Shown one piece after another: positions 52,878-63,388 of a stretch of DNA of 64,000 nucleotides; position 1 is the first letter of the stretch; the number at the start of each line of letters is the position of its first letter. A program made the translations under genes and the position numbers. The stretch lies in the NCBI RefSeq assembly GCF_020342435.1, contig NZ_CP080504.1:397698-461697 (forward strand). The letters run 5' to 3'. The DNA is from Candidatus Vallotiella sp. (ex Adelges kitamiensis) (lineage in GTDB: Bacteria; Pseudomonadota; Gammaproteobacteria; Burkholderiales; Burkholderiaceae). The notes under the pieces are model-generated. The model searched no databases. It had not been told where the DNA came from and saw only the letters and a list, made by a program, of their open reading frames with translations.

Positions 52878-53445
52878 AAAATAACAGCAAGATAATAAAG
52901 TGTTTCCATCTGACTAATATGATTTATATTTAAATTAATTCTAGAGCTCGCTAAGCAATAGGGTCGTCCCCGCAGGGATATTATTTGTTAGTTTATCGGG
53001 CTTTATAAGTTACCTACCTTATCGCGTGCAGTAGTTAATTTAAAGTTTGGAAATTCTATTGCTCCCTCTGGGAAAACTTTTTGACTATGATTCACTTTGA
53101 TAAAAGTGAAACCTGCTTCCATGCGGGGATCGTAGTTTGCCTATCACTAATAAAACTTATTTCTGAGCCCTGCGTCACATATTTCATGCGATTTCAGATC
53201 CTGAATTTTAGATATACGTTGACAACAACACGCTTATTTAAGCAATGTAATTCAAGTTACTAAAACCTTTTTACTATATAGCGAGACGATCTGTTTCTAG
53301 CAACAACTATTAACGGTTCTCAGCTACTGTACTGTAATAAGTATAAGTCATGATGTAATGATTCCTAAATTAGGGATTTTTTGATAGATTACGGTAGATA
53401 GTTTAAATAAAACACAGGATATAAGACTACTAAAAGTGGTAAAGT

Positions 53446-54462
53446 ATGCCTGCTATACCTACATATCCTCTGCCCGTTATTCCGATGAGATACTTCGAAA
53501 CTCATCACGCTCGACGCATTTGCGTCGCACCAATGATGGACTGTACTGATCGCCATTGTCGATACTTTCATCGGAAGTTATCCCGCCATGTCTACTTGTA
53601 TACTGAAATGGTAACAAGCCGCGCGCTGTTGTTCGGCAATATTGCGCGACATCTATCAATTATGCCAGAGGAAAACCCAATTGCATTGCAGCTTGGTGGA
53701 AGCGATCCAGGAGAGCTTGCCCGCTGCGCAAAGCTCGCCGAGTGTTGGGGCTATGATGAAGTTAATCTAAACTGTGGCTGTCCGTCCGAGCGAGTGCAAC
53801 GCGGCGCATTCGGTGCATCCTTAATGAAGGAAGCAACGCTAGTTGCTAATTGCGTGCAAGCAATATGTGATAGGGTGACAATACCAATAACGGTTAAGCA
53901 CCGGATTGGTGTAGATGAAATCGATAACTATGAATTCGTGCGTGACTTTGTGGGCACTGTAGCGCAAGGGGGGTGTCGAGTATTTATCGTCCATGCACGA
54001 AACGCGATGCTGCATGGACTATCTCCTAAAGAGAATCGTGAAATTCCAGAGTTAAAATATGACTATGCTTATAGGTTAAAGCGTGACTTCTCTGAGTTCG
54101 AAATTATTATTAATGGTGGCATCAAGACACTACACGAGGCGCATGAACATTTGCATTACGTTGATGGCGTGATGATCGGGCGCGAGTTTTATCATAATCC
54201 TTTTCTTCTGGCGGATGTTGATAAATTCTTCTACAATCCGTCGGCTGTGGTGCGAACACGCAGTGAAGTCGAGCAGGAGATGATCGAGTATATTTGTGCT
54301 GAGTATGCTCGTGGCATCCACATTAGCGCCATCACGCGACATATACTAGGACTTTATCGTAATCAACCTGGCGCGAGAAAGTGGCGTCGCGCATTATCAG
54401 ATCCCCAGAAGTTGTCTACCGGCATTCTGCATACCTTCGATAAGGCATATGCGTCACATTAA
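53446..54462 (+). CDS. dusA: tRNA-dihydrouridine(20/20a) synthase DusA
   Basis: Flavin enzyme reducing U20/U20a in the D-loop of tRNAs. 338 aa. RICVAPMMDCTDRHCRYFHR, catalytic Cys in NCGCPSERVQRGAFGASLM, ITVKHRIGVDE and MIGREFYHNP identify DusA among Dus enzymes. The start at 53446 or an in-frame ATG at 53485 are both possible. tRNA-His follows about 180 bp later on the same strand. A 7-bp hairpin CGACGCA/TGCGTCG lies near the 5' end (53512-53527). Confidence 0.95.
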   Translation: MPAIPTYPLPVIPMRYFETHHARRICVAPMMDCTDRHCRYFHRKLSRHVYLYTEMVTSRALLFGNIARHLSIMPEENPIALQLGGSDPGELARCAKLAECWGYDEVNLNCGCPSERVQRGAFGASLMKEATLVANCVQAICDRVTIPITVKHRIGVDEIDNYEFVRDFVGTVAQGGCRVFIVHARNAMLHGLSPKENREIPELKYDYAYRLKRDFSEFEIIINGGIKTLHEAHEHLHYVDGVMIGREFYHNPFLLADVDKFFYNPSAVVRTRSEVEQEMIEYICAEYARGIHISAITRHILGLYRNQPGARKWRRALSDPQKLSTGILHTFDKAYASH

Positions 54463-54580
54463 ATGCCTACTTAATTAATTCAGTATGATTACATCATGTA
54501 TATTACATTTAAGTAAGTTCATATCTAGCCCAATATTTTTTCCCACTTTTGCTAGAAAAATATAAAACATTTGCATACAC

Positions 54581-54608
54581 TTGTCAGAAGAACTTTAGGC
54601 GGTATACT
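54581..54608 (+). promoter_or_regulatory. Putative sigma-70 promoter of tRNA-His
   Basis: TTGTCA (54581-54586) and TATACT (54603-54608) separated by 16 bp, about 30 bp upstream of the tRNA. Both hexamers are close to consensus. Confidence 0.55.
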
Positions 54609-54639
54609 AAATGTATTAGCATGTATCAGTTCTTACAGT

Positions 54640-54716
54640 GGTGGCCGTAGCTCAGTTGGTAGAGTCCAGGATTGTGATTCCTGTTGTCGTGGGTTCGAGA
54701 CCCATCGGCCACCCCA
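54640..54716 (+). tRNA. tRNA-His(GUG)
   Basis: Begins with the extra G (-1) opposite the discriminator C, acceptor GTGGCCG/CGGCCAC, anticodon loop TTGTGAT (anticodon GTG), T-arm GTGGGTTCGAGACCCAT. CCA is encoded. The D-stem has GAGT where GAGC is usual, giving a G-U pair. Only tRNA in the dusA neighbourhood. Confidence 0.96.
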
Positions 54717-55378
54717 TAAATTTTATCGGCGGTAAGTTATAGAACACCGTGGTAGCAGCAAGGTTCTACAGACCAGACATTCTTTAATATAAAAATATAG
54801 CACAAGCCTTATATAGATACACAGGCATCCAAGCACGAGCAATAAAAACACCTGGAGCACCTAGAATTTATTAAAAATTAATTTTAACTACAACGTTTTA
54901 TAGACATGGCTCTAACTAAATTAAATTCTTGGCATATTTTGACCATATTGCAGTTGATATAAACACTCAGCTATCGCATATTTGTCCAGATAAATATATA
55001 GATCCGATGCTAATAGATAGTCAATAAGTCTGCGTTACTACACAATTAAAAATGAATTTTGTTTAAAAAATTATTACATTTTAAATATAACTTCAGAATA
55101 TAAACTGTATATAACTATATACCAAAATAAACATGAAGAGATAGGTTACTATAAAAACACAGAAGCACGATAACGCATTCTGTTTTAGAGCTTAGCCTGC
55201 GGTTGTGGTAGATTTTCTATATGGATAAGATATAGTTTGACCTAAAATAGAAAGCTGTACTAGGTACTTGCTTAGAGAACGCGAGCCCTACGTAATTGTA
55301 GATTATAATGTTCACGACTAGAAAACCTGCTAATGTTAGCTACCAATATCGCGAAGTATTCAGGCCGTAAAGCGGTAT
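54717..55378. other. AT-rich gene-free region
   Basis: Nothing recognisable; a 7-bp AT hairpin (GTATATA/TATATAC) near 55108. Confidence 0.5.
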
Positions 55379-56512
55379 TCAAGTCCAGTTTGAGTTATCA
55401 TTATCCCCGATATCTATGTTACCACCTGCCATATCATCCCAGTCGTCGTTTCTGTTACTGATGTCAAGTCCTGAATTAAGTGGCATATCCAGATGATCAC
55501 ACTGACGGTTATTGTTGACAATCACCTGCTCAGGAACGTTTCTAAGAATTTGTCCGAACAGCATGCCCGCTAATAAACCGCTCATACCATATCTGTTGTC
55601 GCTAGTTTGCTGCACGATTACAGTTGGTTGCGGTTGTGTAGATTGTTTTTGAAAATTGTCTTGTGTATAAATAAGCCGGTCAGCTTCTTGCTTATATATA
55701 GAAGCACCCCCCTTGCTTGATAAATTTCCGGCACTATTAACTATATTGCTTGTAGCAACCCCCAAATTAGATTGGGCTGCAGATTGAGCTTGAATGCTTG
55801 TTAGACGCGACTCGAGATGCTCGAGTACATAGTTTTGTATTGAAGTAGTCTTGTTTGCAAGCTTATCGGTTAAGTCACATAACTCTCTTTCGATTGTATC
55901 GACCTTACTAAGTAGTACCTCATATCTATCCTCCATCGAGAGACGCATATCGAGCCTAAGTGAGCGCGTTGTATTTAGTAGTTCGGTCACATGCTTAAGT
56001 TGCGCTCGACGATGCTCTTGCTCGAGAGTATTATTATCCAAGCGCGTGCGTAATACAGTGCGTCGCACTAACAATATAACTAAAGTGAGTAGGATAATAA
56101 AGCCGATCCACATATTCCTTGATATAGTTTGCCGCTGCACAGGCGCGATTAGTGACGGCTTGTTGTTTTTTATCGCGCGCTTAGACTCTCGCTGAAGATA
56201 TGCCTCGATAGCGTTAAACTGTTCAGCACTAGAGGAAAATCTTAGTTCGGGGTCAAGCAAGCGAGCTTTCTGGAGCTCAGATAGCGCATCCGAAGCTTGG
56301 CCCTCCCTGGCGAGTACCTGGCCGTATAGATAGTGCGCATAAGTGCTATTTGGATGTACACGCAATACTTGAACAAGCTGGCTATGCGCTTTCTGCCAGT
56401 TGCCCTGTGCAATTGCATTGTTGACCTGATGCATACTGGGTTCTGCAAAAGCTAAAGTCCATGCTGTGATAACAGCGCTAGTAGCCAAGATAATTGACAG
56501 TAGTTTTTTCAT
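55379..56512 (-). CDS. TPR-containing membrane protein next to PspA
   Basis: 377 aa. Signal/anchor at the N-terminus (LLSIILATSAVITAWTLAFA), TPR-like helices at about 28-90 (AIAQGNWQKAHSQLVQVLR; STYAHYLYGQVLAREGQ), a transmembrane segment near 135-155 (MWIGFIILLTLVILLV), then a coiled-coil stretch and a low-complexity acidic Asn/Asp-rich tail (NRNDDWDDMAGGNIDIGDN). It lies 53 bp after pspA on the same strand, so it is probably a partner of PspA in membrane-stress response (inference from context). No enzymatic motif is seen. Confidence 0.8.
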   Translation of the reverse strand: MKKLLSIILATSAVITAWTLAFAEPSMHQVNNAIAQGNWQKAHSQLVQVLRVHPNSTYAHYLYGQVLAREGQASDALSELQKARLLDPELRFSSSAEQFNAIEAYLQRESKRAIKNNKPSLIAPVQRQTISRNMWIGFIILLTLVILLVRRTVLRTRLDNNTLEQEHRRAQLKHVTELLNTTRSLRLDMRLSMEDRYEVLLSKVDTIERELCDLTDKLANKTTSIQNYVLEHLESRLTSIQAQSAAQSNLGVATSNIVNSAGNLSSKGGASIYKQEADRLIYTQDNFQKQSTQPQPTVIVQQTSDNRYGMSGLLAGMLFGQILRNVPEQVIVNNNRQCDHLDMPLNSGLDISNRNDDWDDMAGGNIDIGDNDNSNWT

Positions 56513-56565
56513 CGTTTGATTGGCTATATAAGCCTAAGCCAGCATATAAAGCACGTGATTTACGA

Positions 56566-57243
56566 CTAAATAGTTTTGCCAATCTTCTTTTTTAAGACCT
56601 CAAGACAATCGTCTACAGAGCCTCCTTTAGATAGGACTGCTAGCTTAGCATCTAGTGATTTTCCGATCCGCTCATTAACTGAGTTTAGACGCGAGTCAGA
56701 GCGCGCGTTTTGCAACGCGACTTTTTCCTCAAGTTCACGGAAATCTTTTGCAAGGTTTTGGCTGCCTATGCCACCTAGAGCGGTAGCAGCCGTATTCTTT
56801 GCCTGAGCAATATGCTGCTCAGCCTGTAAGATTTTCGAGCGGGTATTTAAGTTGTTACGCCGTTCGTGCATCTCATTTATTTGCTTTTTGAGCTGCTCAA
56901 GTGATGGCTCTAATGCTGCAAGTTCTTTCGCAATCGCGTCACGTTCGGCCCGTGCATTTATCTGCGCATTAAGTGCTTCTCGAGTTAGTGCCTCATCGCC
57001 AGCTTGTAGAGCACGTTTCGCTCCGTCTTCATACTTTTCTACTTTGTTATCGGCAATATCATGCTTGCTGCGTTGCATCGAGACCTGTGCTTCGATCTCA
57101 ATAAGAGAGTCCTCTGCTTTCGCAATACTCTCGTCAAGTTCACGTACAATCTGCCGCGCCTCACTCGACGGGTCCCGAACCGATTCCGCTGCGTCGTTTA
57201 GTAGACCCTTAATTGTACGAAAGATAATATTTAGTACCGACAT
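56566..57243 (-). CDS. pspA: PspA/IM30 family membrane-stress protein
   Basis: Coiled-coil protein of the PspA/Vipp1 (ESCRT-III-like) family that coats and stabilises the inner membrane. About 225 aa from the ATG at 57243 (MSVLNIIFRTIKGLLNDAAE), with GGAGA six bases upstream. Long helices with heptad patterning throughout (QIVRELDESIAKAEDSLIEI; ELAALEPSLEQLKKQINEM) and amphipathic N-terminus. No pspF/B/C nearby; pairs with the TPR gene downstream. Confidence 0.92.
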   Translation of the reverse strand: MSVLNIIFRTIKGLLNDAAESVRDPSSEARQIVRELDESIAKAEDSLIEIEAQVSMQRSKHDIADNKVEKYEDGAKRALQAGDEALTREALNAQINARAERDAIAKELAALEPSLEQLKKQINEMHERRNNLNTRSKILQAEQHIAQAKNTAATALGGIGSQNLAKDFRELEEKVALQNARSDSRLNSVNERIGKSLDAKLAVLSKGGSVDDCLEVLKKKIGKTI

Positions 57244-57685
57244 AAATTTCTCCATTGATTAAACTACACCTGCGTATCAGCTCCGAGTAAGATGGGGGCT
57301 GGGTAGATAGTTGTAAGACTAATACTTCGCGTACAGTTTAGTAGTAGCGAATACATATTAAAAACATGGTTTGCGAGCGCATTTATAATCTGAACACGAT
57401 AGCGGAATAGTATACGTTAATAAAATTATGACCTTATCTCGACATGTTCGTCTAAACAGAACTAGACTGCTTTACTCCTTAGAGTAGTAAGCGCTACTTC
57501 TATGGCACTCCAGATAAGAGTATGTTGTGTTCGTAGTTGCTTTACTTATACCGGGCTAGGTACTGCAGTAATTCGCACATCAGTGCCTGGCTAGGACCTT
57601 GATCCCCAAAAATTGGAGTTATTGCTAGTGGAAATATTAGTCAATTATTATTCGAGGCTGTAAATCCTTGTTTATACACTTAATT

Positions 57686-57719
57686 AAGTGTTGATTTTTA
57701 AAAAGTGTTGATTTTTAAA
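57686..57719. repeat. Tandem 17-bp direct repeat, two copies
   Basis: AAGTGTTGATTTTTAAA is present twice without spacer. A simple slippage duplication in non-coding DNA. Confidence 0.85.
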
Positions 57720-58368
57720 TTTAGATCAACTCGCGTCGGTTGTGTGTAGCTTTCTAGGCCAGACTATCGCATAGTAATGAAGAAAGTCGTGCTATCCATC
57801 GAAGATTATTAGTTCTATCAGCCGCGAGCATAATTATAGTACAAATAGTTTTGTAACTACTTTTTATCTAAAACGAACCTACGTAAACAAGATCTATATA
57901 ATGCTGCCTTCCTAATAAAATGAAAGGGGTTACTATCTGATGATTAGATCTCTTAAGTCATATATGAATCATATCTAATTTAGATAACACGTGCACAGAT
58001 TTTCTAAGGTAGTTTGTATGTACTGCGCGTCTAGGGGCCGAAGACAATCTTATTGATAGGCTACTAGTATAGTGTGCCCACAAAACATTATTCGCTTACA
58101 GCCCCAGTATCAATTCTGGGTTTATAAAAGTGAGATAAGGGCACATTTTGAATGTCTGTGCGCAAATTCACCTATATATAAATAGTCGATACAGATTAGC
58201 CTCCAGGGGGACTTTCGTGTTTTCGCATCATGCAATCGTACGATATACACATGAAGTATATGTGCTTAAATGACGTACTAAGAAATAATCCGGCATCAGA
58301 TTTAAGCTGGGTGTAAGTTCTCATATTAAAAATACGCTGATTCTGAGGATCGGGATTCTTGGAGCTTT

Positions 58369-58390
58369 AATAGTCTATGAATAGACTATT
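58369..58390. repeat. Perfect inverted repeat (10-bp arms) downstream of mfd
   Basis: AATAGTCTAT and ATAGACTATT around GA, followed on the plus strand by a T-rich run (TTCTTTTTTT). It lies about 135 bp beyond the mfd stop; on the minus strand it lacks a following T-run. Confidence 0.7.
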
Positions 58391-58523
58391 TTCTTTTTTT
58401 AAACTCAGTTATTTACCAATCTCTCAATGAACCTTGCTTTGCCTAAAATATAACCCAAGCAACTATAACAAATCTCTTATCAAGCATGAGGTCATCATTT
58501 TAATAGTACATACGAAATCTAAC

Positions 58524-61500
58524 TCACGCATTTAAAGAGTGCTCACGCTGCATACTAAGGGCCTGTAGTGTTTCTGTGATCGTCTTGACGCGGCTCTCCA
58601 GGTCAGGGCTGTGTAGTTTAACCTGTAATTTATCTTGCCCTGCTAATTTAATATAGCTGAATTTCTGCATCATTTTAATAACACGCCCCGGGTCTATTGC
58701 TGGATTTGTCATAAATTGAATCCAGATTATATTTTCCGATGCGTCAATCTTTAGAATACCTAGCGGCTTAGCAAGCAGCCTTAATCGATGGGTTTCAAGA
58801 AGCGCCTGCGTCTGTATTGGCAACTTCCCAAAGCGATCAATTAATTCTTCATGAATGCTATTGATATCATCAGGTGTCTCACAACTAGCTAAGCGCTTAT
58901 ATAGTAATAAGCGCTGTGGTACGTCATTGCAATATTCAGCGGGTAGGATTGCTGGCATATGCAAGTTAATTTCGGTTGTAATAGCTAGGGGCGCATTTAA
59001 GTCTGGTTCACGTCCATCCTTTAACGCGCGTACGGCATTGTTGAGCATATTAGTGTAGAGTTGGAACCCAATTTCTTGGATGTCTCCAGATTGTTTTTCG
59101 CCTAGAACTTCTCCGGTGCCGCGTATCTCTAAATCTTGCATTGCAAGATGGAAGCCACTCCCTAATTCCTCCATTTTTTGGATAGCTTCTAGGCGTCTCT
59201 GGGCTTGACATGTTAATGATTGTAGATCGTTGAGAAGTAAGTAGGCATACGCTTGATGATAAGAACGACCAACTCTGCCTCGCAACTGATGCAGCTGAGC
59301 AAGACCGAATTTATCAGCGCGATGAATTAGGATCGTGTTCGCGTTTGGCACGTCTATCCCAGTTTCTATAATTGTCGTGCATAACAGAACGTTAACTCGC
59401 TGCGCTACAAAATCGCGCATTACGCGTTCGAGCTTGCGCTCGTGCATCTGGCCATGCGCTACTGCAATGCATGCCTCAGGTACCAGTACCTCTAGCGCTG
59501 TTCGGCGTCTGTCGATCGACTCAACTTCGTTGTGCAGAAAGTAGACTTGGCCACCGCGCTTGAGCTCACGCAACACAGCCTCGCGTATTATGCTGTCCTC
59601 CTCATGCCGCACAAAGGTTTTAATAGCCAATCTCTTTTGAGGTGGGGTAGCAATAATTGAGAAGTCCCGTAATCCCTCTAGTGCCATACCTAGCGTACGA
59701 GGGATAGGGGTGGCCGTTAATGTTAATACATCTACTTCCTCGCGTAGCGATTTCAGAGCCTCTTTCTGCTGTACGCCGAATCGGTGCTCCTCGTCGATGA
59801 TGACAAGTGCTAGGCGCTTGAAACGCATATCTACAGATAGAAGTCTATGAGTGCCAATTACAATATCAACATTACCATTATTGATCTCTTGGATTGTAGC
59901 GTTGACTTCCTTGGCAGACTGGAACCGTGATAACTCAGAAATCCGAACCGGCCAATTAGAAAAACGGTCGGTGAAAGTCTGCATATGCTGCTCGGCTAGT
60001 AATGTTGTCGGTGCTAAAAAAGCTACCTGCTTACCATTAAATACTGCAATAAAAGCCGCGCGTAGTGCTACTTCGGTCTTACCAAATCCGACATCGCCGC
60101 ACACCAGTCTGTCCATTGATTGCTCACTAGTCATATCGTTGATGACTTCTGATATAACGGCGGCCTGGTCTGGTGTCTCGTCAAAACCAAAGCTTTTTGA
60201 GAAGCGCATGTAGTCGATCGGATCTAGAGAAAACGCATGGCCCTGACGAGCGGCACGGCGTGCATATAGGTTCAATAGCTCCGCTGCTGTATCTCGAATA
60301 TGCTGAGCAGCACGCTGCCTAGATTTTTCCCACTGCCCAGAGCCAAGTGCCTGGAGTGGAGCATTATCCGGATCAGCAGAATTGTAGCGAGAAATCACGT
60401 GCAATTGGGACACTGGAACATAAAGCTTACTGTCACCCTGGTACGCTAGATGTACAAACTCGGTATCGCCTTCACCTATATCCATTAGTACTAGGCCCAT
60501 ATACCGTCCTATTCCGTAGTGACTATGAATAATAGGATCACCAACTCTTAGCTCTGATAGGTCGCGTACCATTGAGTCGACATTGCTAGTATCTTGTTTC
60601 TGGCGCCGATGATGCACAGCTCGGCGAGCAAGTGGGCCATATAGCTCAGTTTCGGTAACTAACGCAATATGTTCGCCTGGTAAAACAAAACCGTATGCAA
60701 TAGGTGCAATAGCTAGCCCGAATGATGCATCGCTTTGTATAAATTCCTCGAAAGAATCGAATAGAGATATCTGAAGATGATGATCAGCAAGCAATTGAGC
60801 GATAGTTTCGCGGCGACCAGATGACTCAGCGAAAAGCAGAACTCGCTGCTCTGTTATGCTGAGATAGCGACGTAGCGCGCTGAGCGAATCATGCGCGCGA
60901 TGATCAATTGCTAGTGATGGAAGAGGCATCGACCAGCGTTCTGTTTTATTATCTGATAGTTTCGAACCTAGTAAAAGTCGCGCAAACGGTCTGACTGAGT
61001 TGAAAAAGTCCTGCTCGGATAGAAATAGTCGCTCAGGCGATAGGATTGGACATTCACGGTTATGCGATAGAAGCGTGTACCGCTGCTTCGTTTCGGTGCT
61101 AAATTGTCGTATCGACTCCTTAATATTGCCAATCATCACTAAATGTGTGTGCTTAGGCAGGTAGTGAAAGAGAGTTGCAGTATCTTCGAAAAAGAGTGGT
61201 AGGTAGTATTCGATACCCGATGACGCTATACCATCGCCAATATCCCGATAGATCTGCGCCCGAGAGGGATTACCCTCAAATTCAGCGCGCCATCGACTAC
61301 GAAACGCATCGCGAGCGGGCTTATCAAATGAAAATTCACGTCCCGGCAGCAAGAGTATGTTACACACCGGGTACAGACTACGCTGCGTATTAGGATCGAA
61401 TGCACGAATCAAATCGATCCGATCGTCGAAAAGGTCGATTCGATAAGGTATTGAGGAACCCATCGGAAACAAATCGATCAATGAATCACGCACACAGTAT

Positions 61501-62021
61501 TCGCCTGGATGCACAACCTGGGTCACGTGTTCATAGCCTGATAGTGACAACCTCGACTTTAGCTTAACTTCGTCTAGCTTTTGGCCTTGCTTAAACTCGC
61601 AAGTGTATGTGGCCATGAATGTAATCGGTGGCATCCGATACAACGCAGTTATAGCTGGGACAATGAGTATGTCGCAGCGTCCTGAGCCTAAATAGAATAG
61701 TGTAGAAAGTCGTTCTGAGACGAGGTCTTTGTGCGGAGACAAGGTATCATATGGCAGGGTTTCCCAGTCCGGCAGAAGCTGAACGCTTGCGCCGGGCAAG
61801 AAATAGCCTATTTCCTGCTGCAGTCGCTGTGCATCAGCCGCACTCGAGCAGATAAGCGTAAGCATCGGTATACGATTACGATAAGCCAAATAATAGCGCG
61901 TAATTAATAACGAATCAGCCGACCTTAATACGCCATCGAATACATAGCGCCGCCCCCCCTTTAGGAATGGGAAAGGGCAGATAGACGGTAGATTAGGGAG
62001 GGCGGCAGAGTAATGTAGCAT
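58524..62021 (-). CDS. mfd: Transcription-repair coupling factor Mfd
   Basis: ATP-dependent translocase that removes stalled RNA polymerase and recruits UvrA. About 1165 aa, full length. UvrB-like N-terminal modules, RNA-polymerase-interacting domain (LRVGDPIIHSHYGIGRYMGL), helicase motifs Walker A GDVGFGKTEVALRA, DEEH in VIIDEEHRFGVQQKE, TATPIPRTLGMAL, and the TRG region (LHQLRGRVGRSYHQAYAYLL), then the C-terminal autoinhibitory domain. ATG at 62021 preferred over TTG at 62027. Divergent from ispD. A 9-bp inverted repeat lies at 58892-58915, an 8-bp palindrome at 59133-59149. Confidence 0.97.
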   Translation of the reverse strand: MLHYSAALPNLPSICPFPFLKGGRRYVFDGVLRSADSLLITRYYLAYRNRIPMLTLICSSAADAQRLQQEIGYFLPGASVQLLPDWETLPYDTLSPHKDLVSERLSTLFYLGSGRCDILIVPAITALYRMPPITFMATYTCEFKQGQKLDEVKLKSRLSLSGYEHVTQVVHPGEYCVRDSLIDLFPMGSSIPYRIDLFDDRIDLIRAFDPNTQRSLYPVCNILLLPGREFSFDKPARDAFRSRWRAEFEGNPSRAQIYRDIGDGIASSGIEYYLPLFFEDTATLFHYLPKHTHLVMIGNIKESIRQFSTETKQRYTLLSHNRECPILSPERLFLSEQDFFNSVRPFARLLLGSKLSDNKTERWSMPLPSLAIDHRAHDSLSALRRYLSITEQRVLLFAESSGRRETIAQLLADHHLQISLFDSFEEFIQSDASFGLAIAPIAYGFVLPGEHIALVTETELYGPLARRAVHHRRQKQDTSNVDSMVRDLSELRVGDPIIHSHYGIGRYMGLVLMDIGEGDTEFVHLAYQGDSKLYVPVSQLHVISRYNSADPDNAPLQALGSGQWEKSRQRAAQHIRDTAAELLNLYARRAARQGHAFSLDPIDYMRFSKSFGFDETPDQAAVISEVINDMTSEQSMDRLVCGDVGFGKTEVALRAAFIAVFNGKQVAFLAPTTLLAEQHMQTFTDRFSNWPVRISELSRFQSAKEVNATIQEINNGNVDIVIGTHRLLSVDMRFKRLALVIIDEEHRFGVQQKEALKSLREEVDVLTLTATPIPRTLGMALEGLRDFSIIATPPQKRLAIKTFVRHEEDSIIREAVLRELKRGGQVYFLHNEVESIDRRRTALEVLVPEACIAVAHGQMHERKLERVMRDFVAQRVNVLLCTTIIETGIDVPNANTILIHRADKFGLAQLHQLRGRVGRSYHQAYAYLLLNDLQSLTCQAQRRLEAIQKMEELGSGFHLAMQDLEIRGTGEVLGEKQSGDIQEIGFQLYTNMLNNAVRALKDGREPDLNAPLAITTEINLHMPAILPAEYCNDVPQRLLLYKRLASCETPDDINSIHEELIDRFGKLPIQTQALLETHRLRLLAKPLGILKIDASENIIWIQFMTNPAIDPGRVIKMMQKFSYIKLAGQDKLQVKLHSPDLESRVKTITETLQALSMQREHSLNA

Positions 62022-62093
62022 GATCAAGTAAGAGAATTGCGTCTGACAACTAGAAGCTCTTATTATAAAATCTGTCTTTCATTTTGACTCTGT

Positions 62094-62849
62094 ATGAATT
62101 GTGCGACTTTTGTGACTTCCCACTTGTTTGCCCTAATTCTCTGCGCCGGTATTGGTTCGCGCTCTGGTTCTCTAATTCCAAAACAGTACCGGATAATTGC
62201 AGGACATAACCTGTTGTACTACTCACTAGCCGCATTTGATGCATGCTCGGAATTTACCCAAACACTCGTAGTCCTTGCGCCTGACGATACCTATTTCAAC
62301 CCGCGTGCCTTGGGCGCATTGCGCTATACAGTTAAGCGATGCGGTGGCAAAATCAGACATGAATCTGTGCATAATGGATTACTTGAACTATCCGAATTCG
62401 GCGCACGTTCTGATGACTGGGTTCTAGTTCACGATGCGGCCCGACCAGGTATCACGCCGGAATTAATCCGCGCTCTAATAGCCGCCGTACGAGATGATCC
62501 TATTGGTGGTATTATAGCGATACCAATGGTCGATACGCTTAAGCGCGTTAATACGCTGCAGTGTACTTCGATTAGCGATAGGCCGACGATATTACGCATC
62601 GGCTCAACTGAGCCTCGAAACTATTTGTGGCAGGCGCAGACTCCGCAAATGTTTCGTATCGGGGCGTTGCGAAACGCGATTATGCAAGCTCGGATAGATG
62701 ACAGTTCGATAACTGACGAGTCTTTCATGCTCGAATTGATGGGTTATGCTCCCCAGGTTGTACAAGGCAGTATGCGTAACTTCAAAGTGACATATCCGGA
62801 AGATTTCGCGTTAGCTGAAGCGTTCCTCACGCATGATGCACGGTGCTGA
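62094..62849 (+). CDS. ispD: 2-C-methyl-D-erythritol 4-phosphate cytidylyltransferase
   Basis: Third step of the MEP isoprenoid pathway. 251 aa. Nucleotide-binding motif [32 protein letters not shown] and [13 protein letters not shown] are present. The first Ala-x-Gly motif follows a slightly extended N-terminus, and a start a few residues later is possible. ispF follows 59 bp later, the common ispDF pair. Products feed quinones, undecaprenyl phosphate and probably the squalene synthase of this window. Confidence 0.96.
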   Translation: MNCATFVTSHLFALILCAGIGSRSGSLIPKQYRIIAGHNLLYYSLAAFDACSEFTQTLVVLAPDDTYFNPRALGALRYTVKRCGGKIRHESVHNGLLELSEFGARSDDWVLVHDAARPGITPELIRALIAAVRDDPIGGIIAIPMVDTLKRVNTLQCTSISDRPTILRIGSTEPRNYLWQAQTPQMFRIGALRNAIMQARIDDSSITDESFMLELMGYAPQVVQGSMRNFKVTYPEDFALAEAFLTHDARC

Positions 62850-62908
62850 ATTAGGCTACGCGTATCTCGCGATACTCAATCTACTTAATATAGTGTGGAG
62901 AGCAACGA

Positions 62909-63388
62909 ATGAATTTTCGAATTGGCCAGGGCTACGACGTGCATAGACTCATACTAGGACGGCCGCTAGTGCTTGGCGGGGTAACGGTACCTTATGAATA
63001 CGGGCTGTTCGGATATTCAGACGCTGATGTATTGCTGCACGCAATCACGGATGCGCTACTCGGCGGCGCGGCACTAGGTGATATTGGCCATCACTTTTCC
63101 ACCGCCGACCCCAACCTTGCAGGCGCTAACAGCCGCGTACTATTACGCGAGGCAGCACGACGCGTGGCACAAGCTGGCTATCATATCGTTAACGTAGATA
63201 GCACCATGATTGCACAACAGCCTAAGCTAGCTAAGTACATTCCGTCAATGCGCGAGAACATTGCGATAGATCTTGATGTAAACAGCGTTGTTATTAATAT
63301 CAAAGCGAAGACTAACGAGAATCTAGGTTATCTCGGCCGTGGCGAGGCGGTTGAAGCCCAAGCCGTAGTGCTGCTTGCCAGCCACTGA
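62909..63388 (+). CDS. ispF: 2-C-methyl-D-erythritol 2,4-cyclodiphosphate synthase
   Basis: Fifth step of the MEP pathway. 159 aa. Zinc ligands Asp10 and His12 in GQGYDVHRL and the His of [28 protein letters not shown] closes the protein. ATG at 62909 after GGAGAG. Intact and paired with ispD. Confidence 0.97.
   Translation: MNFRIGQGYDVHRLILGRPLVLGGVTVPYEYGLFGYSDADVLLHAITDALLGGAALGDIGHHFSTADPNLAGANSRVLLREAARRVAQAGYHIVNVDSTMIAQQPKLAKYIPSMRENIAIDLDVNSVVINIKAKTNENLGYLGRGEAVEAQAVVLLASH

Larger units (their letters stand above)
52311..53445. other. Gene-poor region before dusA
   Basis: Apart from a possible small membrane-protein frame (52623-52877, listed separately) no gene is seen. An 8-bp hairpin (TTCACTTT/AAAGTGAA) lies at 53091-53110. 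Confidence 0.45.
57244..58523. other. Gene-free region between mfd and pspA
   Basis: No gene. Holds a 17-bp tandem direct repeat (57686-57702 and 57703-57719) and a 10-bp-arm inverted repeat (58369-58390). Confidence 0.55.
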
